A stretch of DNA of 64,000 nucleotides from contig NZ_SRXX01000012.1 of the NCBI RefSeq assembly GCF_004804315.1, forward strand, positions 62,001 to 126,000. Reading direction: 5' to 3'. The notes under the pieces are model-generated. The model searched no databases, was not told the DNA's origin, and was given only the letters and a program-made list of their open reading frames with translations. This stretch comes from Flagellimonas onchidii. Its GTDB lineage: Bacteria; Bacteroidota; Bacteroidia; Flavobacteriales; Flavobacteriaceae. Numbering within the stretch: position 1 is the stretch's first letter; the number at the start of each line of letters is the position of its first letter. The translations under genes and the position numbers were made by a program. This document shows, piece after piece, positions 27,294-36,434 of the stretch.

Positions 27294-28208
27294 CTAAAAT
27301 ATTGATAACCCGGTCATGGTCGTTAATTTTTCCAGAGCCATCATACCTAACTTGGAATTTCCTTTTTCATTAAGTCCAGGGGACCAGGTGACTACACAAA
27401 ATTCATTGGGCAATAATGCCACAATTCCACCACCAACCCCACTTTTTCCCGGTAGTCCTACTTCGAACGCAAACTCACCCGCTTCGTCATAAAAACCGCA
27501 GGTGAGCATAATAGCGTTGATACGTTTCACCTTGGATAGGTCAAGATAATTGTTGTTTTGAAGGCAGTTGCCTCGATTCATAAAAATGTAAAAAACCTTT
27601 ACCAGTTGTTCGCATGACATGCTCAAGGAACAACAATGGAAGTAAAAATCCAATACGGTCTCCACATCATTTTTCAGATTGTCGAAAGATTTTATAAGGT
27701 TGGCTGCCGCATAATTTCGGAATCCTGTTTTTCTTTCCGAAACCGCCACGCTTTCATCATAATCTATGGAATTATCGCCTGCTATTCCTCGAACATATTC
27801 CAGAAAATCAGTTTTGGGATGCTTTAGGTGTGATATCAAAATATCGGATACCACTATGGCACCGGCATTGATCAAGGGGTTTCTTGGCACCCCATTTTCC
27901 ATTTCCAACAGGGACAAATGGTTGAAGGGGTCACCCGAAGGTTCAACACCGACCCGTTCCCATATGCGTTCATCCAAAAGGGAATACGCCATGGAAAGCG
28001 CCAATACTTTAGAAATACTCTGAATCGAAAACTTTTCTTTTGAATCCCCCATAGCATAGGTTGTCCCATCCTTATCCAAAATAGATATCCCAAATTTATT
28101 GGGGTCTACACAAGATAATTCTGGGATATAGCTGGCCACTCTACCCTTGTCGGTCTCATTGGAGACCTCTTGGGCAATGGTGCTAAGAATGGACTCAAAA
28201 TTTGGCAT
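27294..28208 (-). CDS. glsA: Glutaminase
   Basis: Hydrolyses glutamine to glutamate and ammonia. Beta-lactamase-like fold with the S-x-x-K active site S64-I-S-K67 (QSISKVLAL), the RNPLINAGAIV motif and GLPGKSGVGGGIVA near the C-terminus. 304 residues, standard length. Its first base overlaps the last base of gcvT, indicating coupling. Confidence 0.94.
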   Translation of the reverse strand: MPNFESILSTIAQEVSNETDKGRVASYIPELSCVDPNKFGISILDKDGTTYAMGDSKEKFSIQSISKVLALSMAYSLLDERIWERVGVEPSGDPFNHLSLLEMENGVPRNPLINAGAIVVSDILISHLKHPKTDFLEYVRGIAGDNSIDYDESVAVSERKTGFRNYAAANLIKSFDNLKNDVETVLDFYFHCCSLSMSCEQLVKVFYIFMNRGNCLQNNNYLDLSKVKRINAIMLTCGFYDEAGEFAFEVGLPGKSGVGGGIVALLPNEFCVVTWSPGLNEKGNSKLGMMALEKLTTMTGLSIF

Positions 28209-29296
28209 TACTTCTTATAAAACGGCAATTTTACAACAGTCGCAGGAACTTGGTTCTTTCTGATTTGGATGTAGATTTTGCTATCCACCTTGGCATTTTC
28301 GGTGGTCACATACCCCAATCCAATTCCTTGGGACAGCGAAGGAGACATGGTTCCTGAGGTTACTTTTCCGATTTCCTTACCGTTTTCATCCAAAATGGCG
28401 TAACCCTGCCTTGGAATTCCTTTTTCATCCAACTGAAAAGCCACCAATTTTTGTTTTGGGCCTTCTTCCTTTTCTTGGGCCAAAGCTTCGCTGTTCACAA
28501 AATCCTTGGTGAATTTGGTCACCCAACCCAATCCCGCCGCAAAAGGGGAGGTGGTATCGTCAATATCGTTTCCGTAAAGGCAATAGCCCATTTCCAAACG
28601 AAGGGTGTCACGGGCCGCCAAACCAATTGGCTTTATTCCAAAATCGGCCCCAGCTTCCAACACTTTATCCCAAACTTGCTGCACCTCGTTGTTTTTGCAG
28701 TAGATTTCAAACCCTCCTGAACCGGTATACCCTGTCGCGGAGATGATGACATGCTCAATGCCTGCAAAGTCACCTACAACAAAGTTGTAGAATTTGATTT
28801 CCGAAAGGTCAACTGAGGATAAGGACTGCATGGCCTCCATGGCTTTAGGTCCCTGAATGGCGAGAAGCGAGTAACCTTCGGAAAGATTTCTCATTTCTGC
28901 CCCAATGGCTTCATTATATTTTGAAATATGGTTCCAATCTTTTTCTATGTTGGAGGCGTTCACTACCAACAAATAGGTTTCTTCCTTAATCCGATAAACG
29001 ATGAGATCGTCAACAATTCCACCTGTTTCGTTGGGTAGATATCCATACTGTGCTTTGCCCACGGTTAGCTTTGTGGCATCATTGGAAGTTACTTTTTGAA
29101 TGAGTTCCAAAGCATTTGGTCCTTCAATCAAAAATTCACCCATATGGGAAACGTCAAAAACACCCACGGCATTTCGCACCGTTTCGTGCTCAACATTTAC
29201 ACCTTCATAAGAAACCGGCATATTATACCCGGCAAAGGGAACCATTTTGGCACCCAAGGCAATATGAGTGTCGGTCAAAGCAGTATTTTTCATCAT
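28208..29296 (-). CDS. gcvT: Aminomethyltransferase, glycine-cleavage T protein
   Basis: Transfers the methylene group from H-protein-bound aminomethyl to tetrahydrofolate. Key motifs: [11 protein letters not shown] (~46-56), [19 protein letters not shown] and [12 protein letters not shown]. 362 residues, full length. No gcvH/P beside it, and no glycine riboswitch was found upstream (only ~98 bases between thrC and the start). An ATG at 29293 is an equal alternative start. Confidence 0.95.
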   Translation of the reverse strand: MMKNTALTDTHIALGAKMVPFAGYNMPVSYEGVNVEHETVRNAVGVFDVSHMGEFLIEGPNALELIQKVTSNDATKLTVGKAQYGYLPNETGGIVDDLIVYRIKEETYLLVVNASNIEKDWNHISKYNEAIGAEMRNLSEGYSLLAIQGPKAMEAMQSLSSVDLSEIKFYNFVVGDFAGIEHVIISATGYTGSGGFEIYCKNNEVQQVWDKVLEAGADFGIKPIGLAARDTLRLEMGYCLYGNDIDDTTSPFAAGLGWVTKFTKDFVNSEALAQEKEEGPKQKLVAFQLDEKGIPRQGYAILDENGKEIGKVTSGTMSPSLSQGIGLGYVTTENAKVDSKIYIQIRKNQVPATVVKLPFYKK

Positions 29297-29394
29297 TTAC
29301 ATTTTAAGGGGCAAATTTATTTGAATTCCACAAAGCAACAACCTAAAAATTCCTAATCTTTTAAACAATGTTTGTTAACTGGTTGTGACAGGAA

Positions 29395-30690
29395 CTATTT
29401 CTCCAATAAATAAGATTTCAACCCTTCGTAGGTGTCTATTTTGATGGATTTTTTCTCTTTGCCCATCACTTTTTGAATTTGTGGTGGAATTTCTGGTGTT
29501 AGATTCAAGGTTTCTTCCACCACATCCAAAAATTTGACGGGATGTGCAGTTTCCAAGAAAATACCATAGGTGTCCGGGTTGGATTTTTGATATTCCTTCA
29601 ACCCCAAATAGCCCACGGCGCCATGAGGGTCGGCAACATATCCCGATTCGGAATACACCTTTTTCATGGTCTCTTTTGTGGTTTCGTCAGAGAATGAGTA
29701 GGAGGAAAGATGCTCCTTCAGTTCATCAAAATTATCTTGGTATAAATGTCTTATTCGGATAAAATTACTGGGGTCACCCACATCCATAGCATTGGAAATG
29801 GTGGCTTTGGACGGTACGGGCTCATAAACCCCATTTTCCATGAATTTTGGGACCACATCGTTCACATTGGTCGAAGCCACAAATTGCTTTACGGGCATCC
29901 CCAATTTTTGGGCAACCATTCCAGCACAAATGTTTCCAAAGTTGCCAGAAGGAACAGAAAATACAATCTCCTTTCCTTTGGATTTTGCTTGCTTGTATGC
30001 AAACAAAAAGTAGAACAACTGCGGTAACCAGCGCGCAATATTGATGCTATTGGCGGAGGTCAGTTTTCTATAATCGGTTATCTCGGGATCTAAAAATGCC
30101 GTTTTTACCATACGTTGACAATCGTCAAAGGTACCGTTGATTTCCATAGCCACAATGTTTTGTCCTAAAGTGGTCAGTTGCTTCTCTTGGATGTCGCTTA
30201 CTTTTCCACTAGGGTAGAGGATGACCACGTTTACACCATCAACGCCTAAAAACCCATTGGCAACGGCACCACCGGTATCACCAGAGGTGGCTACAAGCAC
30301 CGTAACGTTGGTATCGTTTCCTTTGGAAAAATAACCGAGGCAGTTGGCCATAAACCGGGCACCAACATCTTTGAAGGCCATGGTTGGGCCATGAAAAAGT
30401 TCCAACGTGGCTACATTGTCCTCAATTTCCACCACAGGAAAATCGAAATCCAATACATCTGCAATAATATTTTTAAGCACATTATCGGAAATTTCACCTT
30501 CCACAAATTGTTGAATGGCGGTAAAGGCAATCTCATGATTTGAAAGCGATTCGATAGTATCGAAAAACTCCTTAGGAAGTGGTTCGATTCTTTCAGGAAA
30601 ATATAATCCTTTGTCTGGAGCAATTCCAGCAATGACGGCTTCCCTAAAAGAGGCTTGAATGGTATGGTCGTTTAAACTGTAAAAGTTCAT
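29395..30690 (-). CDS. thrC: Threonine synthase
   Basis: PLP-dependent conversion of O-phosphohomoserine to threonine. PLP lysine K107 in GPTMAFKDVGARF, phosphate loop around TSGDTGGAVANG. 431 residues. Third gene of the thrA-thrB-thrC operon, three bases after thrB. Confidence 0.95.
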   Translation of the reverse strand: MNFYSLNDHTIQASFREAVIAGIAPDKGLYFPERIEPLPKEFFDTIESLSNHEIAFTAIQQFVEGEISDNVLKNIIADVLDFDFPVVEIEDNVATLELFHGPTMAFKDVGARFMANCLGYFSKGNDTNVTVLVATSGDTGGAVANGFLGVDGVNVVILYPSGKVSDIQEKQLTTLGQNIVAMEINGTFDDCQRMVKTAFLDPEITDYRKLTSANSINIARWLPQLFYFLFAYKQAKSKGKEIVFSVPSGNFGNICAGMVAQKLGMPVKQFVASTNVNDVVPKFMENGVYEPVPSKATISNAMDVGDPSNFIRIRHLYQDNFDELKEHLSSYSFSDETTKETMKKVYSESGYVADPHGAVGYLGLKEYQKSNPDTYGIFLETAHPVKFLDVVEETLNLTPEIPPQIQKVMGKEKKSIKIDTYEGLKSYLLEK

Positions 30691-30693
30691 AGA

Positions 30694-31617
30694 TTAGTTT
30701 AATCTTTTTACACCTTGGGTGTTGACTTTTGATATATGAATGTCGAATGGGATTCCAATATTTTGATAGGTCTCATGCATGGATTCCGCTACTTTTTTTG
30801 CAGTTTCCTCTCCTTTACTCAACGCAAAAATAGAAGGTCCTGAACCAGAGATTCCACCGCCTAAAGCGCCAGCTTTAATGGCGTTGGATTTAATGGCATC
30901 AAAACCGGGAATCAATATGGACCGAATGGGCTCTACGATGTGGTCTTGCAGCGAACGGCCAATCAAATCGTAATCCGATTGAAAAAGACCGGCAACCAAT
31001 CCACCTACATTGCCCCATTGTTGTATGCCTTTTTCCAAGGTAATCTTGGTTTTCAATATTTTCCTAGAATCGGATGTCTTTACCTCAATTTGCGGGTGTA
31101 TCACCGTTGCAAAAAGCTCAGTAGGTGTGGGAATAGCAATGATATCCAACGGTTCATAGCTTCTTACTAAAGTAAAACCACCAAAAAGAGCGGGAGCTAC
31201 ATTATCGGCATGAGCTACTTCACTAGCTAACTTTTCGCCTTGCATAGCAAATTGCACCAATTCCAAGGTAGAAAATGGCCTACCCAATAACTCATTCATG
31301 GCCCAAACGGCTCCGGCCGAGCTTGCAGCACTACTGCCAATTCCACTTCCTGGCTTTATTTTTTTGTGAATTGTGATATCAAAACCTCCCTCATAATCAG
31401 AGGAATCAAGAAGTGCCTGACCGGCAACCCCTGCAACATTTTTACTTGGAATACTAGGCAGAACCTGACCTAATACAGTAATTGGATGAATTCCTTTTCT
31501 TTTGGTCTTTTCGACAGTCATGATGTCTCCAACACTGTCCAAAGCCAATCCTAACACATCAAACCCACAAGACACGTTGGCAATCGTTGCAGGACAAAAT
31601 ACGTTTATCTTTTCCAT
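30694..31617 (-). CDS. thrB: Homoserine kinase
   Basis: GHMP-family kinase making O-phosphohomoserine. P-loop-like GSGIGSSAASSAGAVWAMNE (residues ~92-111) and the C-terminal GGGISGSGPSIFAL motif are clear. 307 residues. Between thrA (2 bases) and thrC (3 bases). Confidence 0.95.
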   Translation of the reverse strand: MEKINVFCPATIANVSCGFDVLGLALDSVGDIMTVEKTKRKGIHPITVLGQVLPSIPSKNVAGVAGQALLDSSDYEGGFDITIHKKIKPGSGIGSSAASSAGAVWAMNELLGRPFSTLELVQFAMQGEKLASEVAHADNVAPALFGGFTLVRSYEPLDIIAIPTPTELFATVIHPQIEVKTSDSRKILKTKITLEKGIQQWGNVGGLVAGLFQSDYDLIGRSLQDHIVEPIRSILIPGFDAIKSNAIKAGALGGGISGSGPSIFALSKGEETAKKVAESMHETYQNIGIPFDIHISKVNTQGVKRLN

Positions 31618-31619
31618 GA

Positions 31620-34064
31620 TTAAAAGTTTCCGATTCTGATGATATCCGCAAAGATACCCGAAGCAGTAACATCTGCACCAGCTCCAGCACCTTTTATGAT
31701 CATGGGTTGGTTGGGATAACGTTCCGTGAAGAAAAGTACGATGTTATCGCTTCCTTCCAAATTATAAAAGTCATGCCCTTTTGGAATCTGTTGAAGTCCA
31801 ACCTTGGCCTTTCCATTTTCAAATTGGGCCACATATTTAAGTTTACTGCCCTTATCAGCAGCTTCTTTGTACATGTTCTGGAAATCGGATTCGTATTTAA
31901 CTAAAGATTCAAAAAATGCTTCGTTGGAATTGGTTTCCAAGCTTTCTTTCGGTAAAAAGGCTTCGTTTTCAATTTGTTCGATGTCCAATTCATTGCCACT
32001 TTCCCTCGCCAAGATTAAAATCTTTCGCATGACATCGATACCACTTAAATCGATGGTTGGGTCCGGTTCGGTGTAGCCTTCTTCCTGGGCTTGCTTTACC
32101 ACATCGTGGAAGGTTACCGAATCATTAAAGTTGTTGAAGACAAAGTTCAAACTTCCAGATAATACAGCCTGAATCTTGTTGATTTTATCCCCAGAAGCTA
32201 TCAAATTTTTAAGTGTATCTAGGATGGGAAGTCCTGCACCGACATTGGTTTCAAATAAGAAGGGGGCATTGTACTTCTTCGCTAATTTTTTCAACTCCTT
32301 GTAAAAAACATAATCTGAAGAACAAGCAATCTTGTTACAGGTCACAACGGAAATACTGTTCTTTAGATAATCAGGGTAACTTTGCGCTACTTCGTCGCTC
32401 GCTGTATTGTCCACAAAAACACTGTTTCTGAAGTTTAGGCTTTTGACTTTTTCAAAAAATGCTGTTTTGTTGGCTTTTTCACCATTTACTAAAGCGGTTT
32501 CCCAATTTTTAAGATCAATACCGTTTTCATCAAAAACCATGGTTCTTGAGTTACTGATGCCTATAACTCTGACGTTAAGCTGTAATTCTTCCTTTAGATA
32601 GGAGTTTTGCTGCTGGATTTGTCCCAAAAATTTGGAACCCACATTTCCAACACCCATTACAAAAAGGTTGAGTTGTTTTATGTTCTCCTCAAAAAACTTT
32701 TCATGCAGGGAGTTCAGTGCTTTTTTGACATCTGTTTTGGCGATTACTGCAGAAATATTACGTTCAGAAGCTCCTTGGGCAATGGCCCTTATGTTCACAT
32801 TGTTCTTTCCGAGGGTACTGAACATTTTACCGCTTAAACCTTGATGACTTTTCATATTGTCACCCACCAAAGCAATTATGGCGAGGTCTTTTTCGACAAC
32901 TACGGGCTGAATTTTATGGGTGCTGATTTCATATTCAAAAGCTTGGTTTACGGCAACCATGGCTTTTTCCATATCACCTTCTGAAATTCCAACACAAATT
33001 GAATGCTCCGAGGAAGCTTGCGTAATCAACACCACACTGATATTCTCCAATGAAAGTGTTTCAAAAAAACGTTTTGAAATTCCTGGAATTCCTATCATAC
33101 CTGGTCCTTCCAAAGAGAGCAAGCTAATACCGCCCACATGGCTAATTCCCCTGACTGTTTTCCCATTTCCATTGCTGCTTTTGGCAATAGTTGTCCCTAG
33201 GTCTTCCGGAGCAAATGTATTTTTGATGATTATCGGAATTTCTTTGTCGAGCACCGGTTGTACGGTTGGAGGGTACAACACCTTAGCACCAAAATGTGAA
33301 AGTTCCATGGCTTCTTCGTAGCTGATACGCTCAACACATCTAGCTTGTTTCACCAATTTCGGGTTCGCAGTGAACATACCGCTCACATCGGTCCATATCT
33401 CCAAAACATCCGCATTTTGGGCAGCTGCAATGATGGCCGCTGTATAGTCGGAGCCACCCCTACCCAATGTGGTAAGATTTCCATTGGAACTGGAAGCTAC
33501 AAAACCCGGTAGCACGGTGATTTTATGTTTTCCTTCTTTGAAATAGGTATTACAATTCTTGTTTGTCAATGTAAAGTCAACGGACGCCTTACCGTAATTT
33601 TCATCGGTGATAATAAGTTCCCTGCTGTCTTTAAGTTGAGCATCAAGGCCTTCTGATTTAAAAAACTCGCTTATGATGAAAGAGGAAAGCAATTCGCCAT
33701 AGCTAACAATTTTGTCGGATAGCTTGGAAGTCAACTCCCCAATCAAAAAAGCACCTTCCAACAAAGTTTCCAGTACATTGAGCTCACTTTTTACCTTGCT
33801 CAGAATACTACTTTGGTTTTGAACGGGAATGAGTTCTTTAATGGCAGAAATGTGTCTTTCTTCAACCTCCAATAGGCCATTTTTGTACTCGTGGTCCTGA
33901 TTTGAGGCCAAAGCGGAAGTGGTAAGCAACATGTCCGTGATGCCTCCAAAAGCGGATACCACAACGGCTACCTTATCTGCTTTTGTGTTTTCGACAATGG
34001 ATTTTACTCGATTTATATTTTCTGGGTTGGCTACTGAAGTACCTCCAAATTTTAGGACTTTCAT
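31620..34064 (-). CDS. thrA: Bifunctional aspartokinase / homoserine dehydrogenase
   Basis: 814 residues, normal for ThrA. Aspartokinase domain starts KFGGTSVANPENI, has TLGRGGSDYTAAI; two ACT domains follow (~310-455); the homoserine dehydrogenase part has the NAD loop GVGNVGSKFL (~470) and ends with GAGAGADVTASG. Feedback by threonine is expected of the class (family knowledge). Transcribed from a leader with an attenuator (34126-34217). Confidence 0.96.
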   Translation of the reverse strand: MKVLKFGGTSVANPENINRVKSIVENTKADKVAVVVSAFGGITDMLLTTSALASNQDHEYKNGLLEVEERHISAIKELIPVQNQSSILSKVKSELNVLETLLEGAFLIGELTSKLSDKIVSYGELLSSFIISEFFKSEGLDAQLKDSRELIITDENYGKASVDFTLTNKNCNTYFKEGKHKITVLPGFVASSSNGNLTTLGRGGSDYTAAIIAAAQNADVLEIWTDVSGMFTANPKLVKQARCVERISYEEAMELSHFGAKVLYPPTVQPVLDKEIPIIIKNTFAPEDLGTTIAKSSNGNGKTVRGISHVGGISLLSLEGPGMIGIPGISKRFFETLSLENISVVLITQASSEHSICVGISEGDMEKAMVAVNQAFEYEISTHKIQPVVVEKDLAIIALVGDNMKSHQGLSGKMFSTLGKNNVNIRAIAQGASERNISAVIAKTDVKKALNSLHEKFFEENIKQLNLFVMGVGNVGSKFLGQIQQQNSYLKEELQLNVRVIGISNSRTMVFDENGIDLKNWETALVNGEKANKTAFFEKVKSLNFRNSVFVDNTASDEVAQSYPDYLKNSISVVTCNKIACSSDYVFYKELKKLAKKYNAPFLFETNVGAGLPILDTLKNLIASGDKINKIQAVLSGSLNFVFNNFNDSVTFHDVVKQAQEEGYTEPDPTIDLSGIDVMRKILILARESGNELDIEQIENEAFLPKESLETNSNEAFFESLVKYESDFQNMYKEAADKGSKLKYVAQFENGKAKVGLQQIPKGHDFYNLEGSDNIVLFFTERYPNQPMIIKGAGAGADVTASGIFADIIRIGNF

Positions 34065-34125
34065 GATTAAATTATGTTGTGAAATGTTGAAATGGATTTA
34101 ATAAACGGACGGAAATAAATATATA

Positions 34126-34184
34126 GACTACCCCAAAGGGGTGATGGTAGTCAACGTGAAGATAGATGAAGAAGTTTCCATCAC
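34126..34184 (-). promoter_or_regulatory. Threonine attenuator: competing hairpins upstream of thrA
   Basis: Minus strand reading. Antiterminator: GTGATGG (34184-34178) pairs with CCATCAC (34147-34141). Terminator: GACTACC (34152-34146) pairs with GGTAGTC (34132-34126), with an extra CCCC/GGGG inner stem (34141-34138 with 34134-34131), followed by a U/A-rich stretch to ~34115. Both hairpins need bases 34146-34147, so they exclude each other. The Thr codons 23, 24 and 26 of the leader peptide lie on the proximal arm, so a stalled ribosome would block the terminator. Confidence 0.75.
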
Positions 34185-34217
34185 TAAAGGGTTGATATCC
34201 GTTTGTTTAAATTGCAT
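34128..34217 (-). CDS. thrL: Threonine operon leader peptide
   Basis: Twenty-nine codons, ATG at 34217-34215 and TAG at 34130-34128, ending in IFTLTTITPLG. Six Thr and three Ile in 29, clustered at the end (Thr codons 21, 23, 24, 26; Ile 19 and 25), the amino acids made from this pathway. A full promoter lies just upstream and an attenuator overlaps it. The organisation matches thrL of enterobacteria in logic but not in sequence. No homology search was possible. Confidence 0.75.
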   Translation of the reverse strand: MQFKQTDINPLVMETSSSIFTLTTITPLG

Positions 34218-34234
34218 AGTACAATAATCAGGGT

Positions 34235-34265
34235 CAAAAGTAGTACATTTAAGGGCTTCTTCAAA
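34235..34265 (-). promoter_or_regulatory. Promoter of the thr operon
   Basis: Minus strand: TTTG (34265-34262), 19 bases, TACTTTTG (34242-34235), a perfect match to the Bacteroidota TTTG/TAnnTTTG consensus. A transcript would begin near 34228 and reach the leader ATG within ~11 bases. Confidence 0.75.
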
Positions 34266-34317
34266 CGAATCTTAAATTTTTACGAAATCCGTTACAATTG
34301 TTATTTTTTCTTGTTGA

Positions 34318-35862
34318 ATGAAAATATTTACTGCCGAACAAATCTATCAAGCTGATAAATTCACAATAGCCAAACAACAGATAACCAGCGACGAACTCAT
34401 GGAAAGGGCTGCGACAAATCTGTTTGAATGGATGCATTCCCGATTGCAAAGTGCACAAGTGAACATTCATCTATTTTGCGGAATTGGCAATAATGGGGGT
34501 GATGGTATCGCGCTGGCGCGCCATCTTCAGGAACATGGCTATACCATTAAAGTATATGTGGTCAATTATAGCGAAAAACGCTCCAAAGATTTTTTATTGA
34601 ATCTTGAGCGGCTAAAGGATAGAAAGATATGGCCTGAATTTATCAATGAGGAAACATGCTTACCTGAAATCTCGCCCAATGATATTATCGTTGATGCTAT
34701 TTTTGGTATTGGTTTAAACCGAAAACCTGATGAGTGGGTAGGTAAGCTAATTTCGCATATTAATGCGTCGTCAGCATTTGTGTTATCGGTAGACATTCCT
34801 TCAGGTTTGCCCATGAACAGAAGTCCATGGGACCCTAAGCACGTTGTTGAGGCTAGTTATGTATTGAGCTTTCAGGTACCGAAGTTGGTATTTTTTCTTC
34901 CGGAAACTGGTATTTATGTGAATCAATGGGAGGTTTTGGATATTGGTTTAGATGTTGAGTTTTTAAACACAACTGAGGCTTCCTATGAACTTATAGGTCG
35001 ACCTGAAGTACTTCCCATGTATCGGCCTAGATTCAAATTTTCACATAAGGGAACCTATGGACATGCATTGATTGTTGGTGGGAGTTATGGGAAGATTGGT
35101 GCAGTTCAACTAGCAAGTAACGCATGTTTATCGGTAGGTAGTGGGCTGGTTACAGCATTTGTTCCCGAATGTGGATATCAATCCCTTCAAACCGCGATTC
35201 CTGAGATTATGGTTTTGACTGATGATGACGATGATGAAGTAACTGGAATTAAAACTTCTTTTGAACCTTCCTCTATTGGGATTGGTATGGGATTGGGAAC
35301 CAGCGAGAAAACCATTAAGGCTTTTGGAGCGTTCTTGAAAACGGTGGATAAACCGATGGTAATAGATGCCGATGGATTGAATATCCTGGCAAAACAACCG
35401 GAACTCCTTAAGGAGGTACCAAAACTATCCATACTTACTCCCCATCCAAAAGAATTGGAACGATTGATTGGAAAGTGGAGCGATGATTTTGATAAATTGG
35501 AAAAAGCTAAAATCTTCTCAAGCCAAAATCATGTTATTCTCCTTATTAAAGGAGCACATACTCTAATTATAAGTGGTGATAGAGTTTACGTGAACACTTC
35601 GGGAAACCCTGGCATGGCGACTGCGGGAAGTGGAGATGTATTAACTGGAATGATTACCGGACTACTTGCCCAAGGTTATGAACCTCTACAGGCAGCTATC
35701 TTTGGCGTTTATCTTCATGGATTGGCAGGTGATATTGGTGCCTCAAAAGTTGGATATGAAGCTTTAAAGGCCTCGAATATTATTAATGAAATAGGATCGG
35801 CTTATTTGGAGTTACTTCGGCCATCAGAAAATGAAAATGGAGGGAAGCAGGAAGAAGCTTAA
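34318..35862 (+). CDS. nnrDE: Bifunctional NAD(P)H-hydrate epimerase / dehydratase
   Basis: Repairs damaged NAD(P)H hydrates. N-terminal epimerase (YjeF_N, ~1-210; FCGIGNNGGDGIALARHL) and C-terminal ADP-dependent dehydratase (ribokinase-like, ~220-505; SGNPGMATAGSGDVLTGM). 514 residues, the normal fused length. Divergent from the thr operon with ~100 bases between promoters. Confidence 0.94.
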   Translation: MKIFTAEQIYQADKFTIAKQQITSDELMERAATNLFEWMHSRLQSAQVNIHLFCGIGNNGGDGIALARHLQEHGYTIKVYVVNYSEKRSKDFLLNLERLKDRKIWPEFINEETCLPEISPNDIIVDAIFGIGLNRKPDEWVGKLISHINASSAFVLSVDIPSGLPMNRSPWDPKHVVEASYVLSFQVPKLVFFLPETGIYVNQWEVLDIGLDVEFLNTTEASYELIGRPEVLPMYRPRFKFSHKGTYGHALIVGGSYGKIGAVQLASNACLSVGSGLVTAFVPECGYQSLQTAIPEIMVLTDDDDDEVTGIKTSFEPSSIGIGMGLGTSEKTIKAFGAFLKTVDKPMVIDADGLNILAKQPELLKEVPKLSILTPHPKELERLIGKWSDDFDKLEKAKIFSSQNHVILLIKGAHTLIISGDRVYVNTSGNPGMATAGSGDVLTGMITGLLAQGYEPLQAAIFGVYLHGLAGDIGASKVGYEALKASNIINEIGSAYLELLRPSENENGGKQEEA

Positions 35863-36278
35863 ATCTTATTCTTCTTTTTGCTGTTTTTCAACCTTTTTTT
35901 GACCCATGCTAAAGCATTATCGAATTCAATAAAGAATTCCATGTTCTTTTTGTAAAAAAGCTTCTCTATCTTAAAGTTGTGCATATCTATTTCCTTTTTG
36001 GAAACGATGGCAAAGGCTTTAAGGTTTTGCATGCCTCGTAAATAGTTATAAACAGTGGGATCAACAGCATATGAATTTTTGCGCAGGCTTATATAGCCAA
36101 AATCCTTATCCCTAAAATGAATTTCTGAAATTCCGATAATTTGATAAGTGCGTTCCAATGTTACTGTGGCGCCTTCATCGAAGGTGGCAACCATATAGTT
36201 GTCAAAAACCTGAACGCTTCCTATATCCAACTGATATTCTCGTACAACACGAGCGTTTCTAGTAGAAGCAATTTTCAT
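35859..36278 (-). CDS. Conserved hypothetical protein
   Basis: 139 residues, soluble; ends with a strongly basic tail (KKRLKNSKKKNKI). The fold looks like SpoIIAA/STAS-like alternating strands and helices, a weak impression only. Not recognised. It overlaps the nnrDE stop by four bases, tail to tail. Confidence 0.75.
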   Translation of the reverse strand: MKIASTRNARVVREYQLDIGSVQVFDNYMVATFDEGATVTLERTYQIIGISEIHFRDKDFGYISLRKNSYAVDPTVYNYLRGMQNLKAFAIVSKKEIDMHNFKIEKLFYKKNMEFFIEFDNALAWVKKRLKNSKKKNKI

Positions 36279-36389
36279 TCCCCAAAATAATTATAGTGTC
36301 TCAAGACGAAAGTAGATTGAAAGGCCAAAGGGCAGAAAAATAATAGATAAAAAGCGTAAATATCGTGTGTACGGTAACAGCGGGTATAA

Positions 36390-36415
36390 AAAAGGCCGGC
36401 ATCTCGCTGGCCTTA
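36390..36415 (-). terminator. Terminator of clpC
   Basis: Minus-strand reading: AAGGCCAGC (36414-36406), loop, GCCGGCCTT (36400-36392), then TTTTTTAT. One G:U pair. Located ~20 bases after the clpC stop. Confidence 0.85.
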
Positions 36416-36434
36416 TATGTTTAGTGAAGAACCA

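Noticed and set aside
29297..29394. Possible glycine riboswitch before gcvT
   Set aside because: Too short and no conserved riboswitch motifs.
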